Origin: CAZYAK01 sp964403335
GTDB taxonomy: Bacteria; Patescibacteriota; Gracilibacteria; Peribacterales; Peribacteraceae
Direction of reading: 5' to 3'
Length of the DNA stretch: 64,000 nucleotides
Assembly (NCBI GenBank): GCA_964403335.1
Contig: CAYOFI010000002.1
Location: 1-64,000 of the forward strand
The notes below the pieces were generated by a model. The model was not told where the DNA came from and did no database searches. It saw only the letters and a program-made list of their open reading frames with translations. The translations under genes were made by a program, and so were the position numbers. Shown piece by piece: positions 24,248 through 32,215 of this stretch. Each line of letters opens with the position of its first letter. The stretch's first letter is position 1.

Positions 24248-24385
24248 ATGGCTGACGACACATCTGCACAAGACGACACATCCGGAAAGGCGCAAGACCC
24301 AAAACAAGTGGTGACTGTCAAGCAACCGGCGCCGACACCGACCCTCGGATCAAAACCCGAGCCCACCCCTATCCCGAAGTTGTAA
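24248..24385 (+). CDS. 45-aa Pro/Asp-rich hydrophilic protein
   Basis: The ORF begins MADDTSAQDDTSG and continues with a Pro/Thr/Lys-rich tail. It is probably disordered. It follows the 44-aa membrane protein by 29 bp and may be co-transcribed; function unknown. Confidence 0.4.
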   Translation: MADDTSAQDDTSGKAQDPKQVVTVKQPAPTPTLGSKPEPTPIPKL

Positions 24386-24397
24386 TCCGCAGTTGAT

Positions 24398-24468
24398 GGG
24401 CATGCGGCAGGAAATGCGGGCACCAGTCAAACGACTTTGTGTTCCGCAACAGGAAAAGCCGCATGCCC
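24398..24468 (+). repeat. 11-bp perfect inverted repeat between genes
   Basis: GGGCATGCGGC (24398-24408) and GCCGCATGCCC (24458-24468) flank a 49-nt internal region. It lies just upstream of the DsbA-like gene and could form a large RNA stem-loop. There is no T-tract. Confidence 0.6.
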
Positions 24469-24523
24469 TCCTGTATGATCGCCTTCGGCTATTTGCCGTG
24501 TTGTTTTGTTCCCAAATCTCCCT

Positions 24524-25291
24524 ATGGCGTTCACCACGTCCACCACTCCTGAATCATCTCTCCCCGCATGGCTTGGTTTTGTGCTCGGACTGCTTGGCGG
24601 CTTTGCCGTCTCCGCGGGTCTGATCGGATTTTTCTTGGGCTCGTCGCTGTCGGGCGGATTGCCGTTGGGCGCTCCGCAATATGCGGCGCAACCCACACCC
24701 CCGGCTGCACCGTCCGTTCCCACGCCGGAGCCCGCACCTCCCGCAGCGGATGTGAAGCCGATTGATTTGAAGACGGATCACTTGCTTGGCAATCCCAATG
24801 CGCAGGTCTCGGTCATTGTGTATACCGATTTCGAGTGTCCCTTCTGCAAGCGGCACCACCCGACGTTGAAGCAAATTGAAAGCAAGTATGGTGATAAAGT
24901 GAATTTTGCCTATCGTCATTTCCCGCTCAGCTTCCACCCCAGCGCGCAAAAGGCAGCGGAAGGCAGCGAATGTGCGGCTGAACTCGGTGGCAACACCGCT
25001 TTCTGGAAGTACGCCGATGAGGTCTTTACTCTCGATACACTCACACTCGATAAACTTCCGGGCGTCGCCACGAAGATCGGCTTGAATGAACAGGCATTCA
25101 AGACGTGTTTGGACAGCGGCAAATATGCGCAGAAAGTGAAAGACCAGGAAACCCAGGGTGCCGCCGAGGGCGTGCAGGGCACGCCGGGAAACTTCGTCGT
25201 CAACAATAAAACGAAGGAGAGCAAGATCGTTTCCGGCGCCGTGCCGCTTGATACCTTCGTTGCGACCATCGATCCCATGCTCGCACAGTAA
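24524..25291 (+). CDS. membrane-anchored DsbA-like thiol-disulfide oxidoreductase
   Basis: 255 aa from the ATG at 24524. An N-terminal membrane anchor (about 14-42), a Pro-rich spacer (55-75) and a thioredoxin-fold domain of the DsbA/BdbD type follow, with active site CPFC at 105-108 and the cis-Pro loop GTPGNFVV near residue 222. It probably introduces disulfides into exported proteins outside the membrane, with likely clients among the Cys-containing pseudopilins and surface proteins of this window. Confidence 0.88.
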   Translation: MAFTTSTTPESSLPAWLGFVLGLLGGFAVSAGLIGFFLGSSLSGGLPLGAPQYAAQPTPPAAPSVPTPEPAPPAADVKPIDLKTDHLLGNPNAQVSVIVYTDFECPFCKRHHPTLKQIESKYGDKVNFAYRHFPLSFHPSAQKAAEGSECAAELGGNTAFWKYADEVFTLDTLTLDKLPGVATKIGLNEQAFKTCLDSGKYAQKVKDQETQGAAEGVQGTPGNFVVNNKTKESKIVSGAVPLDTFVATIDPMLAQ

Positions 25292-25314
25292 GAGTGTTCT
25301 CTTCCGCCTTCTCC

Positions 25315-26313
25315 ATGCGTTCCACCATAGTGCCGGTCGCCGGCTGCTCGTTCATTCTCCTGCTCAGCGCATGCAGCACGAGTGTGCCGCCCGTTCAGAC
25401 CCCGGTGACCGAAGTGGATAGTTCCTCCTCGGTTGCCGAAGCGCAGACCACGTATGTCGGTCTGCTGGGATCCTCCGTGATCGGCATCTATATGGAAGGC
25501 ACGCACCGTCTGCAAACCGCGGCGGGCGTGGACATTCTTCTGCGCAGCGACACCGTGGATTTGGATGCATATTTGGGCAGGACCGTCGCCGTTACCGGTG
25601 TGGCCCGGCCCACCGTGGAGGAAGGAGGCACCATCGTGGATGTGCGCTCCGTGGAGGCGCTGGATCCGGAGCCCGAACCGTCGTCCTCTTCGGAAGCCGT
25701 GGCCTCATCCGTCGCATCGTCTGTGATCGCATCCGCAGCCGCATCATCCGCGGCGGCGGCCTCATCCGCGACCGCATCCAGCAAAGCACCGGCATCGTCG
25801 GCACGTTCGTCCGTGGCGCAATCGTCTTCCGTTGCCGCGGTCGCATCGTCGTCGGTGGCGGCCACGGGAAGCGAGACGGAACATCAGAAGCGCGCCGCCG
25901 CGATGGCCAAGGCCAAAGTGGAAGCCGCAACCTTCACGCAGATTTTCTGCTCCAGTCACGTAGGCTACTGCATTCCCATCCACAAGAGCTGGTATTACAA
26001 CTCCTTCGGCGCCACCAGCAGCACGCTCTGGCATGTGGAAGTGAGTTCGGAAGCCGTGGAGGATTTGGGTGACGGACCGTTGGTGGTGAACTTGGTCTCC
26101 GGAGCGCTCCCGCCTGCGAGTACGGACCAGTCCGTGGAGGAACAAGGAGACTTCGTCGTCGCCTACCGCGCCTGGACGAATAATCGTCACTTTGAGATCT
26201 CCGCGCCCAAAAATCTGCGCGATGCGGTCACGTATATGATCAAAGCGCTGTCCGTCTATCAGGTCGATGCATCCAGCTCGTCGCCGGCATCTTCCTCGGC
26301 AAGCTCCGTGTGA
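25315..26313 (+). CDS. lipoprotein with Ser/Ala-rich linker
   Basis: 332 aa from the ATG at 25315. The signal peptide ends in lipobox LLSAC with Cys20. An OB-like small domain (about 40-115) is followed by a Ser/Ala linker of about 70 residues, then a C-terminal domain with a Cys pair (FCSSHVGYC) and WYYN. The linker resembles those of the pseudopilins at 5-8 kb. It is probably lipid-anchored on the cell surface. Unknown function; it starts 23 bp after the DsbA-like gene. Confidence 0.72.
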   Translation: MRSTIVPVAGCSFILLLSACSTSVPPVQTPVTEVDSSSSVAEAQTTYVGLLGSSVIGIYMEGTHRLQTAAGVDILLRSDTVDLDAYLGRTVAVTGVARPTVEEGGTIVDVRSVEALDPEPEPSSSSEAVASSVASSVIASAAASSAAAASSATASSKAPASSARSSVAQSSSVAAVASSSVAATGSETEHQKRAAAMAKAKVEAATFTQIFCSSHVGYCIPIHKSWYYNSFGATSSTLWHVEVSSEAVEDLGDGPLVVNLVSGALPPASTDQSVEEQGDFVVAYRAWTNNRHFEISAPKNLRDAVTYMIKALSVYQVDASSSSPASSSASSV

Positions 26314-26325
26314 TAGAGTGCGTCT

Positions 26326-26772
26326 ATGGCTTCCACATCTCCCCAGACGGACGGCTTCGATATCGCGCCGTCATGGGTGTCCGTTGAGGAAAAAAAAGAA
26401 GACCGTCCTGCGGAGCCGGTGCTGCGGACGGATGCCGAGGCCGTTGCGGTAAAAAAGCGCAGCACCAAAAAGAAATCCGTGGATTACTACCCCCTCACCG
26501 ATACCATCCGCCTGTACGCCGGGTGGCTGTTGGCGTGGTACTTTCTCATCTACATGTTCGGGGCGTATCAGTTTACGCGCGCCTTGCCGGTTAAAATCTC
26601 GATCGTCGATGATCTGTTCTTCTCTCCGCTGATTTTGCACTTTGCCGCGGCAGCGTTCATCTTTTTGTTGCTCTCCTCGGTGCACCGGGTATTGGGCCGA
26701 AAAATACTTCTCGGCGTGGGATTATTCATTATCGGTGTGGTGATGTATTGGGGGTTTAGGATGTACGCTTGA
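26326..26772 (+). CDS. membrane protein with three predicted helices
   Basis: 148 aa. A charged cytoplasmic N-terminus (about 1-60, Lys-rich around residue 45) precedes hydrophobic segments at about 63-83, 99-120 and 126-145. Family unknown. It begins 12 bp after the lipoprotein stop, so it is probably the last gene of the dsbA-lipoprotein operon. Confidence 0.6.
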   Translation: MASTSPQTDGFDIAPSWVSVEEKKEDRPAEPVLRTDAEAVAVKKRSTKKKSVDYYPLTDTIRLYAGWLLAWYFLIYMFGAYQFTRALPVKISIVDDLFFSPLILHFAAAAFIFLLLSSVHRVLGRKILLGVGLFIIGVVMYWGFRMYA

Positions 26773-26773
26773 G

Positions 26774-26876
26774 ACTAATTGAGAATTGAAAATGTAAAAT
26801 TGAAAATTTTGGAAGCGCATATTGACTTGAAATGCTTTCATAATTTTCAATTCTCAATTCTTCAATTTTCAATTTA
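26774..26876 (+). repeat. AT-rich palindromic element A, copy 1
   Basis: Units of the type attgagaattgaaaat on the left and attttcaattctcaat on the right form a long imperfect palindrome filling the gap between two convergent genes. It includes the TAA stop of the minus-strand gene. A second copy lies at 33281-33378. Confidence 0.75.
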
Positions 26877-27536
26877 GAGTCCGAGTTGCTTGCGGATATC
26901 ATCCATCTGCGACTGCTCTTCCTGTTTGACGTTCTTCTGGACCATGAACGCCTGCAGGTCGCGCCAGTCGTCCGCGTGGCGCTGTTCCAGCTTCATCAGC
27001 TGCAACAGGTGCTTGGGGGAGAGTTCGCTGAACTTGCGCTTCTCGTCGTCCAAAATCTTTTGCAGTTCGTCGATCTGGAATTGGCTCAGTTTGGGGATGG
27101 CCTGGATGATGCGCCATTTTTCATCGCGCGTGAGCGAGATGCTGCCGCGCAGGAGTGTAAGAAATTTCGTCTGATCGAACTGCGTCTCGGGGTGTGCGGG
27201 CACTTCCACTTTGTCGTTGGTGAGAGCGGCCGTGATGGATCCGAAGCGGTAGTTTTTGACTTCGCCCAAGATACGGATGTCTTCATCGTCAAAGCCCATC
27301 TCTTTCGTGGCGGCCACTCCGACGGGCGGCGGTGGAGGACCGGAATCCTGGGGCACGGAACCGTCATCACCCATTTGGCTGCCGCCGGCTGCGGCTGAAC
27401 CACCCGCGGCTCCGCCCGGAGGCGAAGGCGGTGTGGGAGGAGCGGCAAACACCTGTGTCGGGTCCAGTCCGCCATCCGGAACCGGATCACCGGGACGGGG
27501 GGGCGGAGTCGGAGGAGTGGGCGTGGGGTCGGCCAT
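26874..27536 (-). CDS. hypothetical protein with Pro/Gly-rich N-terminus
   Basis: 220 aa. Residues 1-75 are dominated by Pro, Gly and Ala and are probably disordered; residues 80-220 form a charged helical domain. No signal or TM segment, so it is probably cytoplasmic. Family unknown. The stop codon lies in a palindromic element. The long coherent frame and typical composition support it as real. Confidence 0.6.
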   Translation of the reverse strand: MADPTPTPPTPPPRPGDPVPDGGLDPTQVFAAPPTPPSPPGGAAGGSAAAGGSQMGDDGSVPQDSGPPPPPVGVAATKEMGFDDEDIRILGEVKNYRFGSITAALTNDKVEVPAHPETQFDQTKFLTLLRGSISLTRDEKWRIIQAIPKLSQFQIDELQKILDDEKRKFSELSPKHLLQLMKLEQRHADDWRDLQAFMVQKNVKQEEQSQMDDIRKQLGL

Positions 27537-27607
27537 ACGGAAAAGCGGAAACGTTCAACGTCAGTGTAGCAGCAGCGTGCATTTTGACAATCTGTTTTCG
27601 TATTTTG

Positions 27608-29695
27608 CTATAATTCTTCTTTTCGGCCAGCCCGTGTGCGAGCCGATTTTTTGGGTGCAGCCGCATCGAACGATCCGCCAGCTTCCATCCCCAATGCTTT
27701 TTCCGCGGCCTTGCGCGCCCGCGCGATCAATTCTGGCTGCAGCAACTGCTCCACCTGCAAGTCGGGAATGCCGCTCTGACGCAGGCCGAAAATCTCGCCG
27801 GGTCCGCGCAGTTTTAAATCGATCTCCGCCAGCAGGAATCCCGAATCATGTTGCTCCATCGCGCGCAATCTTGGCGATGTTGCTTGGGATTGTTCGGAGG
27901 TGAACAGGAAACAGTAACTCTTCCATTGCCCTCGTCCCACGCGTCCGCGCAGCTGATGGAGCTGAGACAATCCGAAACGTTCCGATCCCTCGATGATCAT
28001 GATCGTGGAATTGGGCACATCGATCCCCACTTCGATGACGGATGTGGACACCAAAATATCCGATTCTTTGTCATGGAACCGGCGCATGATGTCCTGCTTG
28101 TCTTGCGGCGTCAGTTTGCCGTGCAGCATCGCGATCCTGCGGTGCGGGAACGACTCGCGCAAGCGCGCCGATTCGTTTTCCACGTTGCGGACTTCGGTGA
28201 GATTTTCGCTCTCGGTGATGAGTGGGCAGATCACGAACACCTGCCGCCCCTCGGCGATCTGATGATCGATGAACAGCTCGACGGTTTTGCGTTCGCTCGG
28301 CGGGACGACTTTTGTGTGGATGGGTTGGCGCTGGCCCGGTTTTTCCAGCAAGACGGACAGATCATGATCGCCGTAGGCTGTGAGGGCGAGCGTGCGCGGA
28401 ATCGGCGTCGCGGTCATCGACAGAAAATGCGGACTCCCCTTCTCCCGCAACCGCTCGCGTTGCAGAACGCCAAAGCGGTGCTGCTCGTCGACGATCACCA
28501 GGCGCAGATCTTTGAACTGCACGCTTTCTTCGATGAGCGCATGCGTGCCGATGATCACGTCGATCGTCCCGGCCGCCAGATCACGCTTCAGTTTTTCGGC
28601 TTCGCTGCGCGGTGTTGAGCCGGTGAGCAATGCCACGCGGGGCAGAGGAAATTTCCGGACCTCCCCCGTCTGCGATTGTGCGAACCGATGAAAGCCAAGG
28701 AGCAATCGCGAAATTCCCTCCGCGTGTTGCCGCGCCAGCACTTCCGTCGGCACCATCAGCGCGCTCTGTCCGCCGTGCCGGATCACATTCGCGATGACGG
28801 CGACCGCGACGAGTGTTTTGCCCGAGCCCACGTCACCTTCCAGCAGCCGCGACATCGGCTGCTCCTTTTCCATGTCTTTCAGAATTTCGTAGATCGCCAC
28901 TTTTTGACTGCCTGTCGGGACAAACTTGAGGGACGCGAATAATGCCTTGATCAACTCGATATCCATGGGTGTCCGCAACCGGTCTTGCACCATCCCCTGC
29001 CACTCGCGTTTGCGCTGCAGGGCTTCCGTCTGCATGCGGTACATTTTTTCAAATACCATGCGGTCTTTCGCTTTTTGTACATCCTCCGTTTTATCCGGAA
29101 AGTGCAATGCACGAATGGCGTCTGCGCGGCTCAATAACAATTCATCGGTGATGACACCCGGAGGCAACGACTCCGGCAGCAGCGGAATCGCGTCTTTCAC
29201 CAGCGCCATTTTTTCGCGCAGCCACCGCGTATTGATCACATCATGCTGCGGATAGATCGGTACCAGCCGTCCGCCATGCAAGAGTTCGCGTGTGCCTTTT
29301 TCAAACTGCGGGCTCTGCAATTGCAGTCGCGTGCCGTTCTCGATCAACTTTCCTGTCAGCACGACTTCCTCACCGTCACGCAGCATCCGTTTGATGTGCG
29401 GCTGATTGAACCAGATCGCTTCCGCGCTGGATCCCTCCGTATCCGTGAACCGTGCCGTCACCAATTGTTTGCCGCCCCGGGTGCGGATCAGTTTGATCAT
29501 GTCAACGCTGCCTCGGATCGTCACTTTGCTATCGAGGGGTGCCGACGCGAGGCTTTGCATTGTGGAAAGATCCTCGTGCGCGCGCGGCAAATATTGGAGC
29601 AGATCTTCCACCGTTGTCATGCCCATCCCTTCCAGCGCATCGATAAACGGCTTCGTAGTCCGGAGAACCGAGGAGAGGGGGGTGGAAAGCAGCAC
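27608..29695 (-). CDS. recG: ATP-dependent DNA helicase RecG
   Basis: 695 aa from the GTG at 29695. The N-terminal wedge/OB region starts with the typical LEGMGMTTVEDLLQYLPR, followed by the helicase core with GDVGSGKT (Walker A), DEQHRFG (DEAD-box-like), SMTATPIPRT and the TRG-region QLRGRVGRG. RecG regresses stalled forks and processes Holliday junctions. The frame is open to 29761, but TATACT ends 7 nt before the GTG at 29695 and homologous sequence begins just after it, so that start is preferred. Confidence 0.93.
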   Translation of the reverse strand: MLLSTPLSSVLRTTKPFIDALEGMGMTTVEDLLQYLPRAHEDLSTMQSLASAPLDSKVTIRGSVDMIKLIRTRGGKQLVTARFTDTEGSSAEAIWFNQPHIKRMLRDGEEVVLTGKLIENGTRLQLQSPQFEKGTRELLHGGRLVPIYPQHDVINTRWLREKMALVKDAIPLLPESLPPGVITDELLLSRADAIRALHFPDKTEDVQKAKDRMVFEKMYRMQTEALQRKREWQGMVQDRLRTPMDIELIKALFASLKFVPTGSQKVAIYEILKDMEKEQPMSRLLEGDVGSGKTLVAVAVIANVIRHGGQSALMVPTEVLARQHAEGISRLLLGFHRFAQSQTGEVRKFPLPRVALLTGSTPRSEAEKLKRDLAAGTIDVIIGTHALIEESVQFKDLRLVIVDEQHRFGVLQRERLREKGSPHFLSMTATPIPRTLALTAYGDHDLSVLLEKPGQRQPIHTKVVPPSERKTVELFIDHQIAEGRQVFVICPLITESENLTEVRNVENESARLRESFPHRRIAMLHGKLTPQDKQDIMRRFHDKESDILVSTSVIEVGIDVPNSTIMIIEGSERFGLSQLHQLRGRVGRGQWKSYCFLFTSEQSQATSPRLRAMEQHDSGFLLAEIDLKLRGPGEIFGLRQSGIPDLQVEQLLQPELIARARKAAEKALGMEAGGSFDAAAPKKSARTRAGRKEEL

Positions 29696-29702
29696 GAAAC
29701 CG

Positions 29703-29708
29703 AGTATA
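29703..29708 (-). promoter_or_regulatory. -10 element of recG
   Basis: TATACT preceded directly by TG on the minus strand ends 7 nt before the GTG at 29695; it decides the start and predicts a leaderless mRNA. Confidence 0.5.
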
Positions 29709-29746
29709 CAGACGTCCACCGTGTCATGGTAATTCGCACGAATTAT

Positions 29747-29755
29747 TGCTATAAT
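29747..29755 (+). promoter_or_regulatory. extended -10 promoter, leaderless
   Basis: TGC followed by a perfect TATAAT ends 8 nt before the ATG at 29764. Confidence 0.7.
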
Positions 29756-29763
29756 GGTCACGT

Positions 29764-30153
29764 ATGGCCGATTTCGTTTCCGCCATGAGTGAGAATCAAG
29801 ATCTCTCTATCGCAGAGCAGAAGAAGGCTGGGCAGCCGGGTGGTGATGATATGGATCAGGAGCATAAAAATTATCTGAAGATCGTGATTGGCATGCTCGA
29901 CAAAAAGGAGATTTCCGTCGAGGATCCGCAGAGTTTGCTGAAGCCCGAACACTACGGAAAACTGGGCGAGCTGGAACGCGGGAAAGTCGATGCGGCACTG
30001 GTGAATATTGTCGACATGCTGCGCCAAATCGAGGAGTTCTACCGCGATAAATCCATTCCCGATGCGTCACCGGAATTGCAGAACATGATCGAGCATCTCT
30101 GGCAGATGAAAAACCGCGTCGAAAGCCAATATGGCGATGTCTATAAAATCTGA
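29764..30153 (+). CDS. hypothetical protein, 129 aa, helical
   Basis: Acidic, mainly helical cytoplasmic protein with no Cys, signal or TM segment. No family recognised. It is driven by an extended -10 that makes its mRNA leaderless and is followed 15 bp later by a 95-aa gene on the same strand. The promoter is divergent from recG. Confidence 0.6.
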   Translation: MADFVSAMSENQDLSIAEQKKAGQPGGDDMDQEHKNYLKIVIGMLDKKEISVEDPQSLLKPEHYGKLGELERGKVDAALVNIVDMLRQIEEFYRDKSIPDASPELQNMIEHLWQMKNRVESQYGDVYKI

Positions 30154-30168
30154 TTCCTCCTCTTCATC

Positions 30169-30456
30169 ATGAGTTCACAAGTTGAAAAGCAAGGTCACAA
30201 TCTGCAACCCGAAGGCACCCCTCCCGAGAAAAATGTACAGCTCAAAAAATTGAAAGTAAGCGCGAAGGAGCAGATAAAAACGCGTCAGGCTGAGCAGCAA
30301 TACAAACCAGAACGTGATATGCGTATGGCGCAAGGCGGCATCGAAAAGCCGCATCCGATGATCGGCGAACGTGCCACGGTGTTGGAACAGCAGGCAAAGA
30401 CTCTCACCGCGTTTAAAAACGCGATGCAGCTGGAAATGAAGAATCGTGCGGCGTGA
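30169..30456 (+). CDS. hypothetical protein, 95 aa, Gln/Lys-rich
   Basis: Hydrophilic, Lys/Gln/Glu-rich protein, probably helical or disordered, with no recognised domain. It follows the 129-aa gene and overlaps the convergent miaA gene by 44 bp, which lowers certainty about its end. Confidence 0.5.
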   Translation: MSSQVEKQGHNLQPEGTPPEKNVQLKKLKVSAKEQIKTRQAEQQYKPERDMRMAQGGIEKPHPMIGERATVLEQQAKTLTAFKNAMQLEMKNRAA

Positions 30457-31354
30457 TCCATTGAATTCTGGAGTCCCCTCTCCACCACGTCATTTGCCGC
30501 TTGGAATATTGACGAGTTTTTGCGCTGATCGTTTCGATCAAATCCGGAAGTTCTTCAGCCTTCTCCCCTGCCCGGAGCCAGCTCATGATTTCTTTGTAGC
30601 CGTGACTCTTTATGGCAGGCGCGGACTCGTTGAATCCTGCATCGAGCAACGATCGAACCTCGTGTACCCATCCTAAATCGAATAACTTTTTTGTTCGGAT
30701 ATTTATCCGTTCCATCAGGGCTTCGCGTGAATTCTCTATTCCAAAAATTAGGAGCACATACGGCACACTTTCTGTTTGTGATCGCACCGATTGACCAGTT
30801 GCATCGAACTGTTCCAATGCACGAATGACATAGGGTTTATTTTGGCGTGGAATGGCATTGGCAGCTTCGGGGTCGAGCTCGGATAAACGGGCATGCAGCG
30901 TTACTCCCCCATCGGCGTCATATTGTGCGTCGAGTTCTTTCCGTTTGGTCGGGTCCGCAGCCGGCGGGAAGTCCAGTCCGTCGATGATGGCACTGATATA
31001 GAGCATCGAGCCGCCGACCAGCATCGGGATTTTTCCACGTTTGTGAATATCGTCGATGACCTGTGTCGCACGTTTCTGATACTCGGCTGCGGTGATCTCT
31101 TCCGATGGAGCGAGGACATCAATCAAGTGATGGGGAATCCCCTGCATCTCTTCCGTCGTGATTTTTGCCGTGCCGATGCTGAGTCCTTTGTACAACTGCC
31201 GCGAATCGGCATTGATGATTTCGATATTTCCTATTTCCTGCGCAAGCTTGATAGACGCCGCAGTTTTCCCGGACGCCGTCGGCCCGAGGATCACGATGAG
31301 CGGACGCGTTGCGTGACGGAGAAAGTCGCCGGTTATGGAAACCATGTTTGACAT
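30413..31354 (-). CDS. miaA: tRNA dimethylallyltransferase
   Basis: 313 aa, normal length. P-loop GPTASGKT, NADSRQLYKG, the GGSMLYISAIIDG segment and the Lys/Arg-rich C-terminal part with TRQYSKRQMTWWR identify MiaA. It prenylates A37 of tRNAs reading UNN codons. The tRNA-Phe in this window has G37 and would not be a substrate. The last 44 bp overlap a convergent ORF. Confidence 0.93.
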   Translation of the reverse strand: MSNMVSITGDFLRHATRPLIVILGPTASGKTAASIKLAQEIGNIEIINADSRQLYKGLSIGTAKITTEEMQGIPHHLIDVLAPSEEITAAEYQKRATQVIDDIHKRGKIPMLVGGSMLYISAIIDGLDFPPAADPTKRKELDAQYDADGGVTLHARLSELDPEAANAIPRQNKPYVIRALEQFDATGQSVRSQTESVPYVLLIFGIENSREALMERINIRTKKLFDLGWVHEVRSLLDAGFNESAPAIKSHGYKEIMSWLRAGEKAEELPDLIETISAKTRQYSKRQMTWWRGDSRIQWITPHDSSFPAASRF

Positions 31355-31483
31355 TTTTGGCTGCTGCGAGGGAATTTCACCATATTCTATGCGCCGTGCC
31401 TACTGCTGGAAACAGGGAAAAAGACGTACAATAGAGAGGTACATTGATCACACTTCGTTCGATCTCCTTCTCTTTTTCGCCCC

Positions 31484-32137
31484 ATGCACCCCCAGATCCA
31501 ATCCATTGCCGCTCAGATTTCCCGCGGTACGCCGCCGATGAACTTTATCGTTCCGACGGTCATTGAAAAAACGCAGTTCGGTGAGCGCGTGTATGACATC
31601 TATTCGCGATTGCTTGAAGAGCGCATCGTCTTCCTCGGCACGGCCATCAACGACGATGTCGCCAACTCCATCATCGCGCAGCTCTTGTTCTTGGAAAAGG
31701 AAGATCAGAAGAAAGACATCACTCTGTACGTGAACTCTCCCGGCGGACAAGTGACCTCCACGCTCGCGATGTACGACACCATGCAGTATGTGGAACCGGA
31801 TATCTCCACGGTGTGTTTGGGTATGGCCGCTTCCGGCGGCGCCATCATTTTGATGGGGGGAGCCAAGGGCAAGCGTTTCGCGCTCACACACTCGGAAATC
31901 ATGATCCACCAACCGCTCGGCGGAACCGAAGGCCAGGCCACGGACATCGCCATCCACGCAGAGCACATCATCAAGACGAAGGACTTGCTCAACGAAATGA
32001 TCGCCACCCACACCGGCAAGAAAATCGAGCAGGTGAAGATCGATACCGAGCGCGATAAATTCCTCAGTGCCAAAGAGGCCCTCGCCTACGGATTGATCGA
32101 TCGCATCGTGGCGAACCCGAAGACGAAAAAGGCGTAA
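31484..32137 (+). CDS. clpP: ATP-dependent Clp protease proteolytic subunit
   Basis: 217 aa. Catalytic Ser117 in MAASGGA, His142 in MIHQPLGG and an Asp near residue 191 form the triad; NSPGGQV and the handle region are typical. It forms the tetradecameric protease core that works with ClpX or ClpA/C, which are not in the window. It lies alone between miaA (divergent) and tgt. TACAAT at 31427-31432 may be its -10. Confidence 0.95.
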   Translation: MHPQIQSIAAQISRGTPPMNFIVPTVIEKTQFGERVYDIYSRLLEERIVFLGTAINDDVANSIIAQLLFLEKEDQKKDITLYVNSPGGQVTSTLAMYDTMQYVEPDISTVCLGMAASGGAIILMGGAKGKRFALTHSEIMIHQPLGGTEGQATDIAIHAEHIIKTKDLLNEMIATHTGKKIEQVKIDTERDKFLSAKEALAYGLIDRIVANPKTKKA

Positions 32138-32150
32138 AAACGACATTTCA

Positions 32151-32198
32151 CGTGCCGTAGGGGCGTGCGATTCGCACGTCTCTACCGACACGGGTTTT
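32151..32198 (+). terminator. palindrome with T-run between clpP and tgt
   Basis: A cruciform-like structure: CGTG...CACG and GTAG...CTAC outer pairs enclose a hairpin CGTGCGA/TTCGCACG, followed by GGG and five T (32194-32198). It should terminate clpP transcription and ends 17 nt before the tgt ATG. Confidence 0.6.
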
Positions 32199-32215
32199 TC
32201 CGCTACCATAGGCCC

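Noticed and set aside
29696..29761. N-terminal extension of RecG
   Set aside because: The -10 TATACT lies inside it, and family similarity starts after the GTG at 29695.
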